In this document: in pieces, positions 18,449 to 28,321 of the stretch | Numbering within the stretch: the stretch's first letter is position 1 | Layout of the letters: each line of letters starts with the position of its first letter | NCBI RefSeq assembly: GCF_900115665.1 | Contig: NZ_FOXH01000012.1 | Coordinates: 124,001-188,000, forward strand | Direction of reading: 5' to 3' | Source: Pseudarcicella hirudinis | Lineage (GTDB): Bacteria; Bacteroidota; Bacteroidia; Cytophagales; Spirosomataceae | DNA: 64,000 bases | Position numbers and translations under genes: made by a program | Notes under the pieces: generated by a model | Told to the model about the DNA's origin: nothing | The model's input: the letters and a program-made list of their open reading frames with translations, nothing else | Databases searched by the model: none

Positions 18449-19930
18449 ATGAAAAATTACATTGATCTGATTGACCAAACTATCGAGTTCCCAACTCGTG
18501 AGTTCAACATTGACGAAAACAACGAACTTTTGTTCAACAATGTACCGTTGATGGAAATTATAAAACAATATGGTACGCCATTAAAACTTACTTATCTGCC
18601 CAAAATTGGTGAGCATATTGAAAACTCCAAGTTACTTTTCCGTAACGCCATCAAAAAGTACAATTATAAGGGCAATTATACTTATTGCTATTGTACAAAG
18701 TCCTCTCATTTTAAGTTTATTGTTGAAGATGTTCTGAGTCATAATGTTCACCTTGAGACGTCCTCAGCATTTGACATTGAAATTATTCGTGACCTGCACA
18801 AGGAGGGAAAATTAGCTAAATCTAACTTCATTCTTTGTAACGGATACAAGCTTCCTCTTTACACGCAGTATATCAGCGAGTTAATCAATGATGGCTTCAA
18901 TTGTATCCCTATTCTGGATAACCTGAAGGAAATTGATTTTTATGAAAAATCAGTAACTGCCGAAACCGTTAATCTGGGAATCAGAATTGCTACTGATGAG
19001 GAACCTGATTTTGCTTTCTATACTTCAAGATTAGGAATTCGTTATTCAGATGTTTTGGAGCTGTATAAAACAAAGATTGAGAATAGTTCCCGCTATAAAT
19101 TGAAGATGCTTCATTTCTTCATCAATACCGGAATAAAAGACAGTGCTTATTATTGGTCAGAACTTAGCCGATTCATTTACAAGTACTGTGAAATGAAAAA
19201 GGTTTGCCCGGAACTTGATTCTATTGATCTTGGAGGAGGTTTACCAATTCAGACTTCATTGCAATTCAATTACGATTACCAATCGATGATTGACGAAATT
19301 GTAGAATCAATTTCATGGATTTGTAACAAGAATAATGTTCCGGTACCAAATATTTTCACAGAATTCGGTTCTTATACCGTAGGTGAAAGCGGGGCTGTTT
19401 TATATGAAATTATTGATCAGAAGCTTCAAAACGATAAAGAGCTTTGGTACATGATTGATGGTTCATTTATTACCCAGCTACCTGACTCATGGGGTATGAA
19501 TCAAAAATATATTATGCTTCCGGTAAATAACTGGGGAAGTCCGTACCAAAAAGTAAACCTGGGAGGTCTGACCTGTGATTCTATGGATTTCTATAATACA
19601 GAGGCTCACAGTTCCGATTTATACCTGCCGATTTTCGAGGAAACAGAAAGGCAATATGTTGGTTTCTTCCATACTGGTGCTTATCAGGAATCGTTGGGTG
19701 GTTATGGCGGAATTCAACACTGTTTGATTCCTGCGCCTAAGCATGTAATCATTGATCGCCTGGAAGATGGTACCATTACAACCAGGCTTTTTGCTTCAGA
19801 GCAGGGAAGTGAAGGAATGTTAACAATACTTGGCTATGGCAACAATCAGACTGATAATTCTTCTCAGGAGATTATTTTACCTCAGGATGCCATAGAATTA
19901 GCTGAAAATCTGTCACTTGTTGAACAATAA
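18449..19930 (+). CDS. speA: Biosynthetic arginine decarboxylase, Bacteroidota short form
   Basis: PLP fold III (alanine racemase-like barrel) decarboxylase of 493 residues. This is shorter than the roughly 630-residue enterobacterial SpeA and typical of the Bacteroidota form. The PLP lysine is in YCTKSSHFKF (about residue 80). The glycine-rich phosphate loop is DLGGGLPIQ (about 261-269) and the active-site Cys is in GLTCDSMD (about 375). It converts arginine to agmatine, the first step of polyamine synthesis in this phylum. Diaminopimelate decarboxylase is related, but the spacing and C-terminal part fit SpeA better. It is followed by a tiny lipoprotein gene. Confidence 0.82.
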   Translation: MKNYIDLIDQTIEFPTREFNIDENNELLFNNVPLMEIIKQYGTPLKLTYLPKIGEHIENSKLLFRNAIKKYNYKGNYTYCYCTKSSHFKFIVEDVLSHNVHLETSSAFDIEIIRDLHKEGKLAKSNFILCNGYKLPLYTQYISELINDGFNCIPILDNLKEIDFYEKSVTAETVNLGIRIATDEEPDFAFYTSRLGIRYSDVLELYKTKIENSSRYKLKMLHFFINTGIKDSAYYWSELSRFIYKYCEMKKVCPELDSIDLGGGLPIQTSLQFNYDYQSMIDEIVESISWICNKNNVPVPNIFTEFGSYTVGESGAVLYEIIDQKLQNDKELWYMIDGSFITQLPDSWGMNQKYIMLPVNNWGSPYQKVNLGGLTCDSMDFYNTEAHSSDLYLPIFEETERQYVGFFHTGAYQESLGGYGGIQHCLIPAPKHVIIDRLEDGTITTRLFASEQGSEGMLTILGYGNNQTDNSSQEIILPQDAIELAENLSLVEQ

Positions 19931-20062
19931 TTGGTATATCTTTTGAGTTTTAGGTTAGACGTTAATTGGCAAATTTTCATAACTTTAAATTAAAATTCTG
20001 ATTTTGAGATTTTATCAGAAACTTTAAACATTCTGATACCCATATAAACTGAATTATTTCTG

Positions 20063-20191
20063 ATGAAAAAGACATCCATTATTTTAGGTTTATTAGCTGT
20101 TCTGGCTTTGGCTTCATGTGCAAGACGTAATAATTGTCCTGCTTATGGTAATACAAGTATCGACAAGCCTGCTTATAAAGGAAGAGCCTGA
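20063..20191 (+). CDS. Small lipoprotein, 42 residues
   Basis: Short reading frame starting MKKTSIILGLLAVLALASC. It has a lysine-rich n-region, a hydrophobic stretch and a lipobox (LASC) with the lipidated Cys at residue 19. The mature part is only 24 residues: ARRNNCPAYGNTSIDKPAY then KGRA. The sequence is clearly codon-like and the signal is textbook, so I consider it real. Its function is unknown. It lies 132 bases after the arginine decarboxylase and about 78 bases before a terminator, and may be a separate transcript. Confidence 0.75.
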   Translation: MKKTSIILGLLAVLALASCARRNNCPAYGNTSIDKPAYKGRA

Positions 20192-20268
20192 TTTGTGAAA
20201 TATTTTCTTTTTCTGAAGGGATTGGAAATTTTAATTTCTCCAATGCTTAAGAAATTAATTTCTGTTAA

Positions 20269-20308
20269 CGAAAAAGGGTTGGCAATTGATGTTGCCAACC
20301 CTTTTTCG
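20269..20308. terminator. Rho-independent terminator, bidirectional
   Basis: Perfect 17-base stem (CGAAAAAGGGTTGGCAA and complement) between the small lipoprotein gene and convergent glpK. Confidence 0.88.
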
Positions 20309-20325
20309 TTTTATATAAAGGACTT

Positions 20326-21816
20326 CTATTCCTCCCAGCCAAAACTTCTCTGAACAGCCTTTCTCCAGTAATGATAGAGATTTGTTCTCTTATCCTTATC
20401 CATTTTCGGATTCCAGGTTTTTGCCACACCCCAGTTTTGTTTTAAATCGTCAGGATCTTTCCAATATCCAACTGCAAGACCTGCCGCATAAGCAGCTCCC
20501 AAGGCCGTAGTTTCAATCATCGCCGGACAAACGACCGGAACCTCAACCATATCTGCCTGAAATTGCATCAGGGTTTTATTTACAACCATTCCTCCATCAA
20601 CTCTCAGAGAAGAAATCTCAATATTGGCATCTTTTTCCATAGCTTCCAATACTTCCAGCGTCTGAAAAGCTGTTGCTTCCAGAGCAGCTCTGGCAATATG
20701 TCCTTTATTGACAAATCTTGTTAAACCGGCAATCACACCTCTGGCATCTGCTTTCCAATATGGAGCATATAAGCCGGAAAATGCCGGAACAACATAACAT
20801 CCGCCATTATCTTCCACTGTTTTTGCCAAAGTTTCGATATCTGAGCTTTTTTTAATGATTCCCAGGTTATCGCGTAACCACTGCACTAATGCCCCTGCAA
20901 TCGCCACAGAGCCTTCCAAAGCATAATGGACGGGTTCATCTCCGAATTTGTAAGCAACGGTCGTCAGAAGGCCATAATTTGAAGGAAAAACCTTTGTTCC
21001 AGTGTTCATCAGCATAAAGCAGCCTGTTCCGTATGTATTTTTAGCTTCTCCGGCCTGAAAACACGTTTGTCCTACAAGAGCCGCCTGCTGATCGCCCAAA
21101 TCTCCTGCCACAGGAACTCCCGCCAAAACGCCTCTTGCTTCTCCGTAAACCTCACTGCTGGAATGAATGGCTGGAAGCATTTTCAGGGGAATTCCCAATG
21201 TTTCTAAAATACCGGCATCCCACGCTAACGTTTTTAAGTCCATCAACTGAGTTCTGCTGGCATTTGTAACATCAGTAATATGTAGCCCTCCGTCTGTCCC
21301 TCCTGTTAAATGCCAGATGACGAAAGTATCCATATTTCCGAAAATAGCTTCACCATGTTCTGCATCTTCTCTCAAGCCTTCTACATTCTCTAAAAGCCAT
21401 TTTATCTTTAATCCACTAAAGTATGTTGCAAGGGGTAATCCTGTTTTTTCCCGAAACCGGTCAATTCCTCCATGTTTTTCGAGTTCAGCAACCATATTTC
21501 CTACACGGGTATCCTGCCAGACAATAGCATTGTAATAGGGTATTCCTGTTGTTTTATTCCAGACAACGGTTGTTTCTCGCTGATTGGTGATACCAATCGC
21601 TGCCAGATCATGCGTTGACAAGTTTGCTTTTCCGAGTGCTAAACCAATTACTTCCTGGGTATTTTGCCAGATTTCATCCGGATTATGCTCAACCCATCCT
21701 GCTTGCGGATATATCTGGGCGTGTTCTTTCTGTCCGACAGAAATCTGATTTCCTTGTTTATCAAAAATAATAAAACGAGTGCTGGTCGTTCCCTGATCTA
21801 TTGAACCGATGAACAT
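20326..21816 (-). CDS. glpK: Glycerol kinase
   Basis: FGGY-family kinase of 496 residues, standard length. The N-terminal phosphate loop is [16 protein letters not shown] (about 4-19). [14 protein letters not shown] (about 78-91), [17 protein letters not shown] (about 238-254) and the C-terminal RVDGGMVVN adenosine motif (about 407-415) are all present. It phosphorylates glycerol to sn-glycerol 3-phosphate in the cytoplasm. The glycerol facilitator gene is 62 bases upstream on the same strand, so the two form a glycerol uptake unit. No glycerol-3-phosphate dehydrogenase gene is next to them. Confidence 0.97.
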   Translation of the reverse strand: MFIGSIDQGTTSTRFIIFDKQGNQISVGQKEHAQIYPQAGWVEHNPDEIWQNTQEVIGLALGKANLSTHDLAAIGITNQRETTVVWNKTTGIPYYNAIVWQDTRVGNMVAELEKHGGIDRFREKTGLPLATYFSGLKIKWLLENVEGLREDAEHGEAIFGNMDTFVIWHLTGGTDGGLHITDVTNASRTQLMDLKTLAWDAGILETLGIPLKMLPAIHSSSEVYGEARGVLAGVPVAGDLGDQQAALVGQTCFQAGEAKNTYGTGCFMLMNTGTKVFPSNYGLLTTVAYKFGDEPVHYALEGSVAIAGALVQWLRDNLGIIKKSSDIETLAKTVEDNGGCYVVPAFSGLYAPYWKADARGVIAGLTRFVNKGHIARAALEATAFQTLEVLEAMEKDANIEISSLRVDGGMVVNKTLMQFQADMVEVPVVCPAMIETTALGAAYAAGLAVGYWKDPDDLKQNWGVAKTWNPKMDKDKRTNLYHYWRKAVQRSFGWEE

Positions 21817-21878
21817 AATTTACAGGTATTAGGATGATTTTAAGTTTATGAGAAAATTTGTCACTAAATTCAGAAAGA

Positions 21879-22580
21879 CTAAAGTAGTTTAAGGATTAAG
21901 GCTCCTACTATCGATCCGGCAATAGGAGCAACAAATGGAACCCATGCATATCCCCAGTCTGATGGCCCTTTTCCGGCTATCGGCAAAAAAGTATGTGCAA
22001 GTCGTGGTCCCAGATCTCTGGCAGGATTTATTGCGTAACCCGTTGTTCCTCCGAGAGATAACCCAATGGCCCAAACAAGAACTCCTACAATATAAGGGCC
22101 TAAACCATTTGAAACAGATGGGAGAGAGCCAAGCCCTATAATGAGTAAGGCTGTTGCCAGAAACTCACTGATAAAATTGCCAAATGAATGTTTAATCGCC
22201 GGAGAAGTAGAAAAACAGGCAAGTTTTAAACCGCTGTCAGAAGTTGCAGACCAATGAGGTAAATATTGTAACCATACCAACGTTGCTCCTAAAAATGCTC
22301 CTGCAAGCTGAGCCAGGATAAAAGAAGCAGCATTAGACCAATCTCCGGATTTAACAGCTTCTGCAACCGTTACAGCAGGATTAAGATGGGCTGCCGGACT
22401 ACCGAATTTCGTAGAAACAAAGATTCCAATTGTTACTGCAAAAGCCCATCCGGCAGTTATTACAATCCAACCGGAATTTTCACCTTTTGAAAATTTAAGT
22501 AATACATTGGCGACCACTCCGTTTCCTAAATAGATTAAAACAGCTGTACCAATAAATTCTCCAAGAAATGTTGAGGACAT
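21879..22580 (-). CDS. glpF: Glycerol uptake facilitator (aquaporin family)
   Basis: MIP-family channel of 233 residues from the ATG at 22580. An upstream frame adds 14 residues before MSSTFLGEFIGT, which is the normal family start. It has six membrane helices. The two pore motifs are HLNPAVTV (about 66-73) and INPARDLGPR (about 185-194). The Asp after the second NPAR is typical of glycerol-conducting rather than water-only channels. It is co-transcribed with glpK, which traps the imported glycerol. Confidence 0.95.
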   Translation of the reverse strand: MSSTFLGEFIGTAVLIYLGNGVVANVLLKFSKGENSGWIVITAGWAFAVTIGIFVSTKFGSPAAHLNPAVTVAEAVKSGDWSNAASFILAQLAGAFLGATLVWLQYLPHWSATSDSGLKLACFSTSPAIKHSFGNFISEFLATALLIIGLGSLPSVSNGLGPYIVGVLVWAIGLSLGGTTGYAINPARDLGPRLAHTFLPIAGKGPSDWGYAWVPFVAPIAGSIVGALILKLL

Positions 22581-22693
22581 GAATTTTAGATATTTGGGCT
22601 TTATAAAGATTTTTTTGTACAAATTAAGGCAAAAAGTTCAAATATCTGCAAGATTTTCAACAGTGCGATTAAGGTATTTTTCTGAATCGTTTA

Positions 22694-22720
22694 TTGAGAA
22701 AAGAAAATGCTTTATTTTTG
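22694..22720 (+). promoter_or_regulatory. Promoter of ruvB
   Basis: TTG at 22694-22696 and TATTTTTG at 22713-22720, separated by 16 bases, fit the Bacteroidota housekeeping consensus. An 18-base palindrome (22742-22759) lies just downstream, in the expected leader. Confidence 0.5.
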
Positions 22721-22784
22721 AGTTAATACAAAAGGTATTCTTTTCGGAATTTTCCGAAAGAAGTAGCTTTTTACAAATTGAATT

Positions 22785-23810
22785 ATGCGAGAAGATTATT
22801 TAAAAGGAGATAATTCATCCCTTTCCTCTGCGGAAAAGGAAATAGAAAAAGCATTAAGGCCTCTTTCATTTGATGATTTTGCGGGTCAGGACAAAGTTTT
22901 AGACAATTTAAAGGTTTTTGTAACTGCTGCTAAACAAAGAGAAGAAGCTCTTGATCATGTTTTGCTGCACGGCCCTCCGGGACTTGGGAAAACAACACTT
23001 TCCAATATCGTTGCCAATGAACTTAAATCAAACATTAAAATTACATCTGGCCCTGTTCTGGACAAACCCTCTGATTTGGCAGGTCTTCTGACAAATCTTC
23101 AACCTTATGATGTACTTTTTATTGATGAAATTCATCGGTTAAATCCAATCGTGGAGGAATATCTTTATTCCGCCATGGAAGACTATAAAATTGATATTCT
23201 TTTAGACTCAGGACCAAATGCAAGAAGTGTTCAGATTTCTTTAAATCCTTTCACTTTGATTGGAGCAACCACCAGAGCCGGATTGCTAACCTCTCCGCTC
23301 AGAGCAAGATTTGGTATCAATTGCAGACTGGAATATTATGATTCAGCTTTACTGAGCTCTATTGTAAAACGCTCTTCTCATATCTTAGGAACCAATATCA
23401 GCGAGGAGGGAGCGTTCGAAATTGCAAGAAGGAGCAGGGGAACACCTCGTATTGCAAACAATTTTTTAAGAAGAACCCGTGATTTTGCTCAGGTAAAAGG
23501 AGATGGACACATTACTGTAGAGATTGCCGAAATGGCTTTAGCAGCACTTGATGTCGATCAAAATGGTTTAGATGAAATGGATAACCGCATTTTATCGACA
23601 ATTATTGAAAAATTCAAAGGGGGACCAGTCGGTCTTTCTACCATTGCCACAGCTTGTGGTGAAGAAGCCGAAACAATCGAAGAAGTTTATGAGCCGTTTC
23701 TTATCAAAGAGGGTTTTCTGAAAAGAACCTCAAGAGGACGGGAGGCAACAGAAAGGGCCTATGTACACCTGGGAATTGTACCCAGATACAGAACAGGCGA
23801 ATTATTTTAG
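22785..23810 (+). CDS. ruvB: Holliday junction branch migration ATPase RuvB
   Basis: 341 residues, normal length. The AAA+ core shows [11 protein letters not shown] (about 64-74), FIDEIHRLN (about 114-122) and the sensor [18 protein letters not shown] (about 165-182). The C-terminal winged-helix domain holds [10 protein letters not shown] and GPVGLSTIA, ending in RYRTGELF. RuvB drives branch migration with RuvA during recombination. RuvA and RuvC are not adjacent, which is common in this phylum. It is monocistronic with its own terminator. Confidence 0.97.
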   Translation: MREDYLKGDNSSLSSAEKEIEKALRPLSFDDFAGQDKVLDNLKVFVTAAKQREEALDHVLLHGPPGLGKTTLSNIVANELKSNIKITSGPVLDKPSDLAGLLTNLQPYDVLFIDEIHRLNPIVEEYLYSAMEDYKIDILLDSGPNARSVQISLNPFTLIGATTRAGLLTSPLRARFGINCRLEYYDSALLSSIVKRSSHILGTNISEEGAFEIARRSRGTPRIANNFLRRTRDFAQVKGDGHITVEIAEMALAALDVDQNGLDEMDNRILSTIIEKFKGGPVGLSTIATACGEEAETIEEVYEPFLIKEGFLKRTSRGREATERAYVHLGIVPRYRTGELF

Positions 23811-24126
23811 GTACAGCTAAAAAATACCCTGACAAAAAACGGGACATTATGATCTGAACAAATCATAATGTCCCGTTTTTTGCTACATACAGGTTGAAAT
23901 GTTCTGAGAAAATATCAGAAACTATTCCATTCAACTAAATCTATTCAGCCCTAAAAGCCTGAAAACGTCCCCAAAACCCTCCAAACGCCCCAAAGTCTTG
24001 TCATTACTCCCATTGATTTGATTGGATTGAGATCATAGGTCTACATTTGGACAATTAAATATTTCACCCCCAAGGTATCCGATTAATACCGGTTTTCACT
24101 TTACATCACTAAATCATCCAAACTCA
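23811..24126. terminator. Terminator of ruvB and an otherwise empty gap with a C-rich tract
   Basis: A long perfect hairpin at 23834-23881 (ACGGGACATTATGAT arm, about 20 base pairs, T-run) ends ruvB. The rest of the 316-base gap holds no gene I can support. A C-rich, almost G-free tract lies at about 23966-23992. No promoter matching TAnnTTTG was found before the next gene. Confidence 0.8.
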
Positions 24127-24783
24127 ATGGAAACGTTCTTAAAATTTGTTCTTTATTTTCATATCCTTTGTGGATTTCTAGCCTTGGTTACAGGACTTGT
24201 ACCTTTAATCGCAAAAAAAGGAGGAAAAACTCACATTGTTGCAGGAAAAATTTACTACTGGGCAATGTTTGGCGTAGCAATAACTGCTATACTCCGGTTT
24301 AAATTTGAAGTACGTCTGATTTTTCTGGCCTGCATTGCTGTTTTCAGCTTTTATAACACATTTACCGGAATCAGACTTATAGGGATGAAAAAGGAAATAG
24401 TAGCTTCTTCCATTGATTGGTTTGGAGCCTGGTTAGCTTTTGTTTGCTCTTTTGCAATGATCGGTTTTGGCCTCTGGGCATTCTCAAGTAACATCATTTT
24501 TTATGGCGTTCTTTTTACACTTTTTGGCGGATTCTGTTTCATTTTGGCATACCAGGACCTGAAATTGTTTTCTCATAAATCAATTCCTGATAAAATGCAT
24601 TGGTTTTTAAATCATATTTCCAGAATGGTAGGGTCATATATTGCTACAGTAACAGCTTTTTTAGTAGTAAATAATCATGATTTTGTACCAGGTTTAGTTG
24701 CCTGGATTGCCCCAGGTGTAATTGGAGGCATTGGGATAGCACGCTGGAGAAGCTATTATAAAAAGAAATTTAAAATAGCCTGA
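24127..24783 (+). CDS. Seven-helix membrane protein, DUF2306-like
   Basis: 218 residues with about seven membrane helices. It has a His in the first helix (YFHILCGF) and a KTHIVAGKIYYWAM segment near residue 36-49, followed by FLNHISRMVGSYIA near 160. Conserved histidines at helix ends recall DUF2306 and other small haem- or quinone-type membrane families, but I cannot assign a function. It stands alone between two hairpin terminators. Confidence 0.6.
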   Translation: METFLKFVLYFHILCGFLALVTGLVPLIAKKGGKTHIVAGKIYYWAMFGVAITAILRFKFEVRLIFLACIAVFSFYNTFTGIRLIGMKKEIVASSIDWFGAWLAFVCSFAMIGFGLWAFSSNIIFYGVLFTLFGGFCFILAYQDLKLFSHKSIPDKMHWFLNHISRMVGSYIATVTAFLVVNNHDFVPGLVAWIAPGVIGGIGIARWRSYYKKKFKIA

Positions 24784-24874
24784 TCACTAGACAAATAATA
24801 AAAACTAAAAATCTGCTTTCTAAACCCTAATAAAAGCATAAATGGCAAAATCTCTGAACCTTATATTTTGAAAA

Positions 24875-24917
24875 AGAAAACGGTTTAGTTTCTGCAATTG
24901 AAACTAAACCGTTTTCT
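24875..24917. terminator. Rho-independent terminator, bidirectional
   Basis: Perfect 17-base stem (AGAAAACGGTTTAGTTT and complement), between convergent genes. Confidence 0.87.
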
Positions 24918-24941
24918 TAAACATGATAAAAAAATCATTTG

Positions 24942-25691
24942 CTATTTGAAAATGCCCATTGGGTCTTCTTTTTTGGCAATCAATTGCTGAACGAAATTCA
25001 GATCTACAAACGATAAATCAAGCATTCTGCATTTGTGTATATACTCCCATGATTTGTCGAAATGCTCCTGATGATATTCGGCTACTGCAAATTTCAGCCA
25101 TGCATTCGCATTTGTAGAATCTAATTTTACAGACTTTTCCAATAACCTTACTGCATCATCAATCTCTTCACAATTTCTTTTCTCCACAAAACAATTCATC
25201 TGAACCGTAGCAATATCAACCATCAGCATGGCATTATTCGGATCCAGTTTTAGTCCGTGACTTAATAACTTGGCAGATTCTTCAAATTTTCCTTTCTGAA
25301 AACTCACCACACCTAGTCCCCAATAAGCCTCCATGTTCTGAGGATTAAGCAGATAGGATAGATTAAAACGATAAACGGCTGTATCTAACTGACCCTCTCC
25401 TATATATTCCCATCCTCTTTCTGCAAAAAATTTACTGGCTTCTGTCCGATCTTTAAAGTTTTCATCGCAATTTTTTAAAAAGACGTCATCTTTCTTTTGT
25501 TGCTCCTGATTTTTCTTTATTTCACCAAAAAGCGGTAACACCCTGAAATCCAGTATTTCAGTTGTTGAATCTTCTTTCTTAACTATCTCACGATTACTAA
25601 CCAATGCAGCTTGCTGCTGTGCCAAAACATCAAGACAGAAGAAAGGAATTATAAATAAAGGCAATAAATATCTCATAATCCTATTCATCAT
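24942..25691 (-). CDS. Exported TPR-repeat protein
   Basis: 249 residues. An N-terminal signal peptide (about 1-24, ending VLAQ) is followed by a variable linker and three to four tetratricopeptide repeats. Examples are LNPQNMEAYWGLGVVSFQKG (about 115-134), LDPNNAMLMVDIATVQMN (about 149-166) and LDSTNANAWLKFAVAEYHQE (about 190-209). TPRs mediate protein contacts. The localisation is presumably periplasmic; the partner is unknown. It is 91 bases downstream of the helicase gene on the same strand and may be co-transcribed. Confidence 0.8.
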   Translation of the reverse strand: MMNRIMRYLLPLFIIPFFCLDVLAQQQAALVSNREIVKKEDSTTEILDFRVLPLFGEIKKNQEQQKKDDVFLKNCDENFKDRTEASKFFAERGWEYIGEGQLDTAVYRFNLSYLLNPQNMEAYWGLGVVSFQKGKFEESAKLLSHGLKLDPNNAMLMVDIATVQMNCFVEKRNCEEIDDAVRLLEKSVKLDSTNANAWLKFAVAEYHQEHFDKSWEYIHKCRMLDLSFVDLNFVQQLIAKKEDPMGIFK

Positions 25692-25782
25692 GGTATAAGC
25701 TCAAGATCAGCCTCAGACTTCCTTTGTTTAACGAGCTTATTGGTACATACTTATTGGTAACGTCATTTAATCCTAATATATT

Positions 25783-27183
25783 TTATCTCCCCCGTTTTTT
25801 AACTACTTTCTTGCCAAAATTATTTCCTCTGGCACTGCGGCCGGACGATGCTGAAGCGGGTTTCGAAATTATGACTTTTTTCTTTGATTCCCCACCCATT
25901 CCCTTCGATTTTTTCGAAACAACTTTTACTCCTTTCTTAGACTTCTTTTCATGAAAGGCTCCTTTAAAATCAGGATTTTCTTTTTTCTTCTGATCATCAA
26001 TTTCCTTAAGCATTTCCTGCTGCTCAAGAAATGGTGTCTCTTCTATCTTTAATCCTTCCGGAAGTTCCGCTCTTGGAATTTCCATTTTGATAATCTTCTC
26101 AATTTTCCGGATGTGATACTCTTCAGCAATTGTCATAAAAGTAATCGCTTCCCCTTTAATATTAGCTCGACCGGTTCTTCCTATTCTGTGTACATAATCC
26201 TCATAAATGATCGGAACGTCAAAATTAATCACATGACTTACACTCTGAATATCTATCCCTCTGGCAGCCACATCTGTAGAAACAAGTACCTGAATATTTC
26301 CTTCTCTGAAGTTTTCAATGGAATTTATTCTGGTATTCTGACCTTTATTTGCATGAATTACACGGATCTGATTTTCCTTAACAATTTTTCGTTCCAGAAA
26401 TTTAAAAATATTATCCGCTATTTCCTTACTTCTGCAAAAAATAATTACCCGATTAAATGTCTCACTATCAGACATTAACATACCAATCAGATTAATCTTC
26501 GTTTTAAAATTGGGCAATTCATACAATTTTTGCTCCACCATGTCAGCTGTTGTAGCCTGTGGTGTTACTTCTACTTTCAGCGGAAATTCCAAAAATTCGT
26601 ATGAGAGTTTCTCAACCTTTTCCGGAAATGTAGCTGAAAACAACAGATTTTGCCTCTTTTTGGAAGGAATTACTTCTAAAATTTTACGGATCTGAGGCAT
26701 AAACCCCATGTCCATCATTTTATCCGCTTCATCTAATACCAGCGTTTTTAATTCTTTTACGACAATTTCTCCCTTAAGATAAATATCCATGAACCGACCA
26801 GGTGTTGCCACCAGAATATCTAATCCTTTCTGAATATTTTCTATCTGTGTTTTGGGTCCCAGCCCGCCATAAATGGCAGTATGTCTGATATCTGTGTACT
26901 TAGCTAATTCTGAAATGGCAGCGTCAATCTGCATAACCAATTCACGGGTCGGAGCTAAAATCAGCGCTCTGATATGTTTTCCCTGTGCATATTTTATTTT
27001 CATTAAAAGCGGAAGCACATATGCAGCAGTTTTTCCTGTTCCCGTTTGGGCAATCCCCAACACATCATGTCCGGCATCTACAAGCGGAATCGCTTGTTCC
27101 TGAATAGGACTTGCCTCTGTGTATCCGGCCTCTTCAATCGCATTTAAAAGTTGGCGATTAAGATTAAATTCTTCAAATTTCAT
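25783..27183 (-). CDS. DEAD-box RNA helicase, RhlE-like
   Basis: 466 residues. The core motifs run in order: SPIQEQAIPL (Q motif), AQTGTGKTAAYVLPLL (motif I), PTRELVMQ (Ia), LDEADKMMDMGF (II), SATFP (III), the TDVAARGIDI region (V) and HRIGRTGRA (VI). Residues from about 385 on form a low-complexity basic tail (KKSKKGVKVVSKKSKG) ending in GRSARGNNFGKKVVKKRGR, likely for RNA binding. RhlE-type helicases act in ribosome maturation and mRNA turnover. A TAnnTTTG match on the minus strand at 27188-27195 ends only four bases before the ATG, suggesting a very short leader if used. Confidence 0.92.
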   Translation of the reverse strand: MKFEEFNLNRQLLNAIEEAGYTEASPIQEQAIPLVDAGHDVLGIAQTGTGKTAAYVLPLLMKIKYAQGKHIRALILAPTRELVMQIDAAISELAKYTDIRHTAIYGGLGPKTQIENIQKGLDILVATPGRFMDIYLKGEIVVKELKTLVLDEADKMMDMGFMPQIRKILEVIPSKKRQNLLFSATFPEKVEKLSYEFLEFPLKVEVTPQATTADMVEQKLYELPNFKTKINLIGMLMSDSETFNRVIIFCRSKEIADNIFKFLERKIVKENQIRVIHANKGQNTRINSIENFREGNIQVLVSTDVAARGIDIQSVSHVINFDVPIIYEDYVHRIGRTGRANIKGEAITFMTIAEEYHIRKIEKIIKMEIPRAELPEGLKIEETPFLEQQEMLKEIDDQKKKENPDFKGAFHEKKSKKGVKVVSKKSKGMGGESKKKVIISKPASASSGRSARGNNFGKKVVKKRGR

Positions 27184-27288
27184 TTTGCAAAGTTACTCAC
27201 TTGTTACGGCTTCTGGATACTCTTTCAGCATATAAATTTGTTAATCTGTTGAATTTCAATGAGATTATAAATCAAATTTATGACGACT

Positions 27289-28161
27289 TTATTTTTTAGA
27301 AAACAGAAGTATCAGAAAAAAAGCATTTAAACCCATTGAGCCCAGAAGATTCAAAAGCATAGTATTTTTGAAATTTGCTTTTTTCTCGTTTTTAAGGGTA
27401 ATAAAAAACCAGTATCCAAAAAAGAGCAGGGTAGGAGAAAGGGTCAGCAGGTATAAAACAAATGCAGGAAAATTGAATATTGTTTTGCCCTGAAAGAAAA
27501 CAAAGAAACCTCCGGAGGCAAAAAGAAATAGTGTAGCTGTAAATAGAAATGTTCCCCTTATTCCCAGCAATCTGCTGATTGTGAAATCACCACGTTTTTC
27601 GTCCTCATCATGTTGATAAATCTGAGTCATCGGATAAAATCCCAACAAATTCAAAGACGTAAGAATAGCCGGAAAAATATTTCTTAATTTTAAAACATCC
27701 TGAAGAGCGAGATTATCCAATGCCTGCAATGAAGCCAGATAAATAAACGCTCCCTGAAAAACACCGATCGTCAGCCAGGAAATTATCGGATATTTTTTCA
27801 GACGGATTTTATCATTGCTATATGCTTTGGAAACCAAGCCATATAATAAAATAGCTTCAGCAAAAAATTTCCCTACAAATACCATCGCAAGGATTATAGC
27901 AATGAGGTCAAAAATCCAGGCTGTATAAAATAAATTTTTATCTACCGGAGGAGGGTTTTCAAGCCCGCCGATTGCTCCTTCGTCTTTGTCAAAATAACTA
28001 TTATATGCATTTGATGCAGGGTATATCAGCAAATGAAGCAGGAAAAATATCCAGATAGTCTTCGATGTATCAGGATGATGTGCCTGACTCCATGCAAAAA
28101 CGAAGACAGGTAAGAGAAAGAAAGAAAACGGGAACCTTAAGTGAAGAATTATATTTTTCAT
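27289..28161 (-). CDS. UbiA-family prenyltransferase
   Basis: 290 residues, about nine membrane helices. The first Asp-rich motif is NAYNSYFDKDEGAIGG (about 49-64) and the second is YQHDEDEKRGDFTISRLLG (about 187-205), the two Mg-diphosphate binding sites of the UbiA superfamily. The family prenylates aromatic rings or makes related lipids. It is transcribed divergently from a type III polyketide synthase only 160 bases away. A prenylated polyketide is therefore a plausible joint product, but that is inference. MenA and protohaem farnesyltransferase are less likely given this context. Confidence 0.85.
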   Translation of the reverse strand: MKNIILHLRFPFSFFLLPVFVFAWSQAHHPDTSKTIWIFFLLHLLIYPASNAYNSYFDKDEGAIGGLENPPPVDKNLFYTAWIFDLIAIILAMVFVGKFFAEAILLYGLVSKAYSNDKIRLKKYPIISWLTIGVFQGAFIYLASLQALDNLALQDVLKLRNIFPAILTSLNLLGFYPMTQIYQHDEDEKRGDFTISRLLGIRGTFLFTATLFLFASGGFFVFFQGKTIFNFPAFVLYLLTLSPTLLFFGYWFFITLKNEKKANFKNTMLLNLLGSMGLNAFFLILLFSKK

Positions 28162-28321
28162 GGATGGTAGGCTTAATTCAAATGTTCTGCTGTTAATTTG
28201 TCTGTTACACTTATTTTAAACAAATTCCCTTAGGTTTTCGTATATATTAATAATTAATGGAATTCTGAATAGCTTTTTTTCTCGACATTTTTCATATCTC
28301 TTACGCTTAAACAAATTTTGA

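Noticed and set aside
20063-20325. A riboswitch or RNA gene in the gap after arginine decarboxylase
   Set aside because: The gap is explained by the small lipoprotein gene and a terminator hairpin; no further conserved fold was recognised.
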